A DNA stretch of 29,455 nt from Acidobacteriota bacterium. Lineage in GTDB: Bacteria > Acidobacteriota > Vicinamibacteria > Vicinamibacterales > 2-12-FULL-66-21. Every line of letters starts with the position of its first letter. Positions within the stretch are counted from its first letter, which is position 1. Shown in pieces: positions 29,435 to 29,455 of this stretch. The position numbers and the translations under genes were made by a program. The stretch is from contig JABFWM010000353.1 of NCBI GenBank assembly GCA_013362195.1, forward strand, positions 1 through 29,455, in the 5' to 3' direction. The notes below the pieces were generated by a model. That model was not told the DNA's origin and did not search any database. It saw only the letters and a program-made list of their open reading frames with translations.

Positions 29435-29455
29435 ATGAACGACGAGATTGTCGCC
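29435..29455 (+). CDS. First codons of a divergent gene (partial, unidentified)
   Basis: ATG 29435 follows a strong purine-rich GAGGGAGAG at 29424-29430 with good spacing and is open to the window end (MNDEIVA). The gene would be divergent from the core-MetE gene with only 47 bases between the starts. Seven residues are too few to identify it. Confidence 0.5.

Noticed and set aside
26934..29438. A plus-strand open frame of about 834 codons opposite the kinase end, selenoprotein and core-MetE
   Set aside because: Its composition is that of a high-GC shadow frame, it shows no motifs, and both strands carry well supported genes with recognised active sites.

Overview
The window looks like a high-GC environmental chromosome, most likely Acidobacteriota and probably the Vicinamibacteria lineage. 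This is inferred from an ADOP/MacB-type orphan permease, PEP-CTERM proteins, Tat-exported sugar enzymes, a palindrome encoding the peptide FRLKAEAT, and heptanucleotide tandem repeats. No phage, IS or plasmid gene was seen, and no database search was possible.

Layout. (1) 1-539, minus: 5' part of an FtsX/MacB permease. (2) 608-7398: a hexonate/hexuronate catabolic island. A minus-strand operon (SDR, altronate dehydratase SAF subunit, altronate dehydratase large subunit, ExuT-like MFS, LarA-like nickel-pincer enzyme) is divergent from KDPG aldolase and KDG kinase. Several junctions are 4-base stop/start overlaps. The expected chemistry is hexonate uptake, oxidoreduction or C2 epimerisation, dehydration to 2-keto-3-deoxygluconate, phosphorylation and cleavage to pyruvate plus glyceraldehyde-3-phosphate. 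(3) 7397-9181: heptad repeat and SppA. (4) 9396-12194: stand-alone receiver, two PEP-CTERM proteins, RodZ-like protein. (5) 12523-13205: tRNA-Leu(CAG) with its promoter, heptad repeat, orphan HigA-like protein. (6) 13210-16965: small membrane protein and BACON-repeat lipoprotein, divergent from a secreted esterase. (7) 17009-23912: MHS transporter, Gfo/Idh/MocA oxidoreductase, GT-C-like membrane protein, TIM-barrel isomerase, enolase-superfamily enzyme; three of these carry twin-arginine signals. (8) 24033-27534: RodZ-type HTH fused to an RDD-like membrane domain, GlgM-type glycosyltransferase, coiled-coil histidine kinase. (9) 27570-29387: a core-MetE methyltransferase-like gene followed by an AhpD-like gene with an in-frame TGA, and the first codons of a divergent gene.

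The most notable observation is at 27570-28166. What looks like two short ORFs is one AhpD/carboxymuconolactone-decarboxylase reading frame. The second cysteine of its CxxC redox motif is encoded by TGA, and a compact hairpin follows at the spacing expected of a bacterial SECIS. It is therefore a likely selenoprotein (CxxU) that automated annotation would split or truncate. Second in interest are the LarA homologue inside a hexonate operon, the families of small repeats, and the Tat-exported sugar-enzyme cluster.
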